Below are positions 62,645 to 64,000 of a DNA stretch of 64,000 bases, piece by piece. The position numbers and the translations under genes are program-made. The stretch spans positions 124,001-188,000 of the forward strand of contig NZ_VTOL01000001.1 in assembly GCF_009801115.1 (NCBI RefSeq), given 5' to 3'. Positions within the stretch are counted from its first letter, which is position 1; each line of letters starts with the position of its first letter. The notes under the pieces were generated by a model. That model did no database searches, was not told where the DNA came from, and saw only the letters and a program-made list of their open reading frames with translations. The DNA comes from Dyadobacter sp. 3J3. GTDB lineage: Bacteria; Bacteroidota; Bacteroidia; Cytophagales; Spirosomataceae.

Positions 62645-62753
62645 CCTAAAACTGTCAAAAATTTCGATTTCAAACTTTTTTCAAAAAAAAGTGAAATTTT
62701 TTGATTATTTCATGTTAGCCGCTGCCTATGTATTAATAGAAGCCAATAATAAC

Positions 62754-63878
62754 ATGAATCAATACCACGAATATAGTCTTGAAGATTTTGTGCTGGACGC
62801 CCGCTTTCAGGAGTGGGTCCGATACAGACGTGCTCATGATGTTACTTTTTGGGAACAATACCAAAAAGAGAATCCCGCGCAAGTTGGGGAAATGACGCGT
62901 GCACAAACATTATTGCAAAGTGTTTATAAAAATTACGAAACGCATCTTGACGATAACGAGATCGATTTTGAAATTCAGGAACTGCTGAGCAAAGTGCGCG
63001 CAACTAAAACAGAACGTATTTCCGAAGAAACGAAAAATCCGGAATCGGAAAGTATCATCAATATATTCAGTCGTAATTCAATATTCTGGGCTGCTGCAAC
63101 CCTTGTTTTGATGCTCGGTTTGGGTTGGTTATATCAGCATAATCAAGTGGCCCAAAGCAGTTACGATAGGTTGACCGACGGAAAATCATTAAAGGAAGAA
63201 AAAAATGAAACAAAGTCGTCAAAAATTATTTCGCTTTCAGACGGCAGTCAAATTACACTGACTCCAAATTCTAAAATCAGTTTCCCTGAAAAATTTCTGG
63301 TAGAAAAACGGGAGGTTTATTTATCCGGACAAGCTTTCTTCCATGTTTCAAAAGATCCGAAAAGACCATTTCTTGTGTATGCCAATGCGCTGGTCACCAA
63401 AGTTTTGGGAACGAGTTTTACCATCAATGCACAAAACCGGGCTATAAAAACGACAGTTGAAGTAAAGGAAGGAAAAGTTTCTGTTTTTCGGCAAGCCGAT
63501 TTTACGGATTCAAAAAACCAAAAAGCGTTGCAATCAAAAGGAATGGTATTGACTGCGAATCAGAAAATGGTGTATGAGAACGAAACCAGCAATATGCTTA
63601 AAACGATTAGCGACAATCCTGAAATTGTTTCAACCGTAAGTTCCACAACTTTTAATTTCATAAACACACCCGCCTCAGAAGTTTTGACAGATATGGAAAA
63701 CGCCTACCAGGTTGATATCATATTTGACAAAGAACTGCTGCGCGGCTGTCCTGTTACAGCGTCTCTTTCAAAACAATCGATGATTGAAAAACTTGATATT
63801 ATCTGTGAAGTTATTGAAGCCCGCTATGAAATGCTGGACGGGAAGATCGTCGTATATAGTAGAGGTTGCAGAAATTAA
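62754..63878 (+). CDS. FecR-family anti-sigma/sensor protein
   Basis: 374 residues from the ATG at 62754; a GTG at 62691 would add 21 residues of unlikely composition. N-terminal cytoplasmic region, one TM helix (about 107-125, FWAAATLVLMLGLGWLY), FecR domain (about 165-270, ISLSDGSQITLTPNSKISFP, VEVKEGKVSVF) and a DUF4974-type end (about 303-374, FNFINTPASEVLTDMEN … IICEVIEARYEM). It holds the sigma factor until an outer-membrane receptor signals. Confidence 0.92.
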   Translation: MNQYHEYSLEDFVLDARFQEWVRYRRAHDVTFWEQYQKENPAQVGEMTRAQTLLQSVYKNYETHLDDNEIDFEIQELLSKVRATKTERISEETKNPESESIINIFSRNSIFWAAATLVLMLGLGWLYQHNQVAQSSYDRLTDGKSLKEEKNETKSSKIISLSDGSQITLTPNSKISFPEKFLVEKREVYLSGQAFFHVSKDPKRPFLVYANALVTKVLGTSFTINAQNRAIKTTVEVKEGKVSVFRQADFTDSKNQKALQSKGMVLTANQKMVYENETSNMLKTISDNPEIVSTVSSTTFNFINTPASEVLTDMENAYQVDIIFDKELLRGCPVTASLSKQSMIEKLDIICEVIEARYEMLDGKIVVYSRGCRN

Positions 63879-64000
63879 ACTAAAATATTCTTTTAAACCC
63901 TATCTCAACATTTATGTAAAAAACGAAGTATTATTAAAAAAAAGAGTCGGATAATGCTACCAACATCTCCGACCCTCGTTAAATCCCCCAAGTTGCTTTC

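Overview
The window reads as a chromosomal stretch of a Bacteroidota bacterium, most likely order Cytophagales (Dyadobacter/Spirosoma-like). The grounds are TAnnTTTG-type promoters, weak Shine-Dalgarno sites, LytS/LytTR two-component pairs, a FecI/FecR pair with a DUF4974-type C-terminus, a PVC-type dehydrogenase, a DUF5683 protein and a TonB with the usual Bacteroidota N-terminus. The genus is inferred. No insertion sequence, prophage, CRISPR array or rRNA was found.

Layout. 1-5.9 kb: edge-truncated phosphoesterase, ECF sigma factor with a membrane partner, topoisomerase III, and a NarL-type histidine kinase/regulator pair. 5.9-16 kb: an accessory region of secreted or unknown proteins: a papain-like protease operon, a PQQ-type beta-propeller lipoprotein with a decayed second copy, small orphan proteins, an LGFP-like lipoprotein, an astacin-like metalloprotease whose C-terminal domain recurs as a separate gene, and a leader-like small protein overlapping a Cys-rich protein. 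16-24.4 kb: TetR and Rossmann proteins, an outer-membrane receptor, a LytS/LytTR pair, a DUF5683 protein and a flavin oxidoreductase. 24.4-35.5 kb: CPBP protease, FG-GAP protein, cupredoxin-PVC dehydrogenase, DUF3072 protein, S9 peptidase and a 7TMR-DISM/HTH membrane regulator. 35.8-45 kb: two paralogous kinase/LytTR/half-AraC cassettes flanking a UPF0173 hydrolase and a DNA-alkylation repair pair (AlkA-like and Ogt). 45-55 kb: tRNA-Ala, exonuclease, PadR-TonB operon, Lrp regulator, an unusual tRNA-like RNA, SDR, two secreted proteins, and a membrane HTH protein coupled to an L,D-transpeptidase. 55-64 kb: PfkB kinase, a probable copper/haem island (SCO, two MauG-like dihaem peroxidases, an MbnP-like lipoprotein, two Cys-motif membrane proteins), a REP-like palindrome cluster and a FecI/FecR pair at the right edge.

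The strongest unexplained object is the tRNA-like RNA at 48409-48570. It has a tRNA-Leu-like D-arm, an anticodon arm, a T-arm and a 7-bp acceptor helix, but roughly 90 nt of hairpins replace the variable arm. It has its own Bacteroidota-type promoter and terminator. The second theme is the 10-15.5 kb cluster, where gene duplication and decay, a shared mobile protein domain, and a leader-like/Cys-rich pair occur together.
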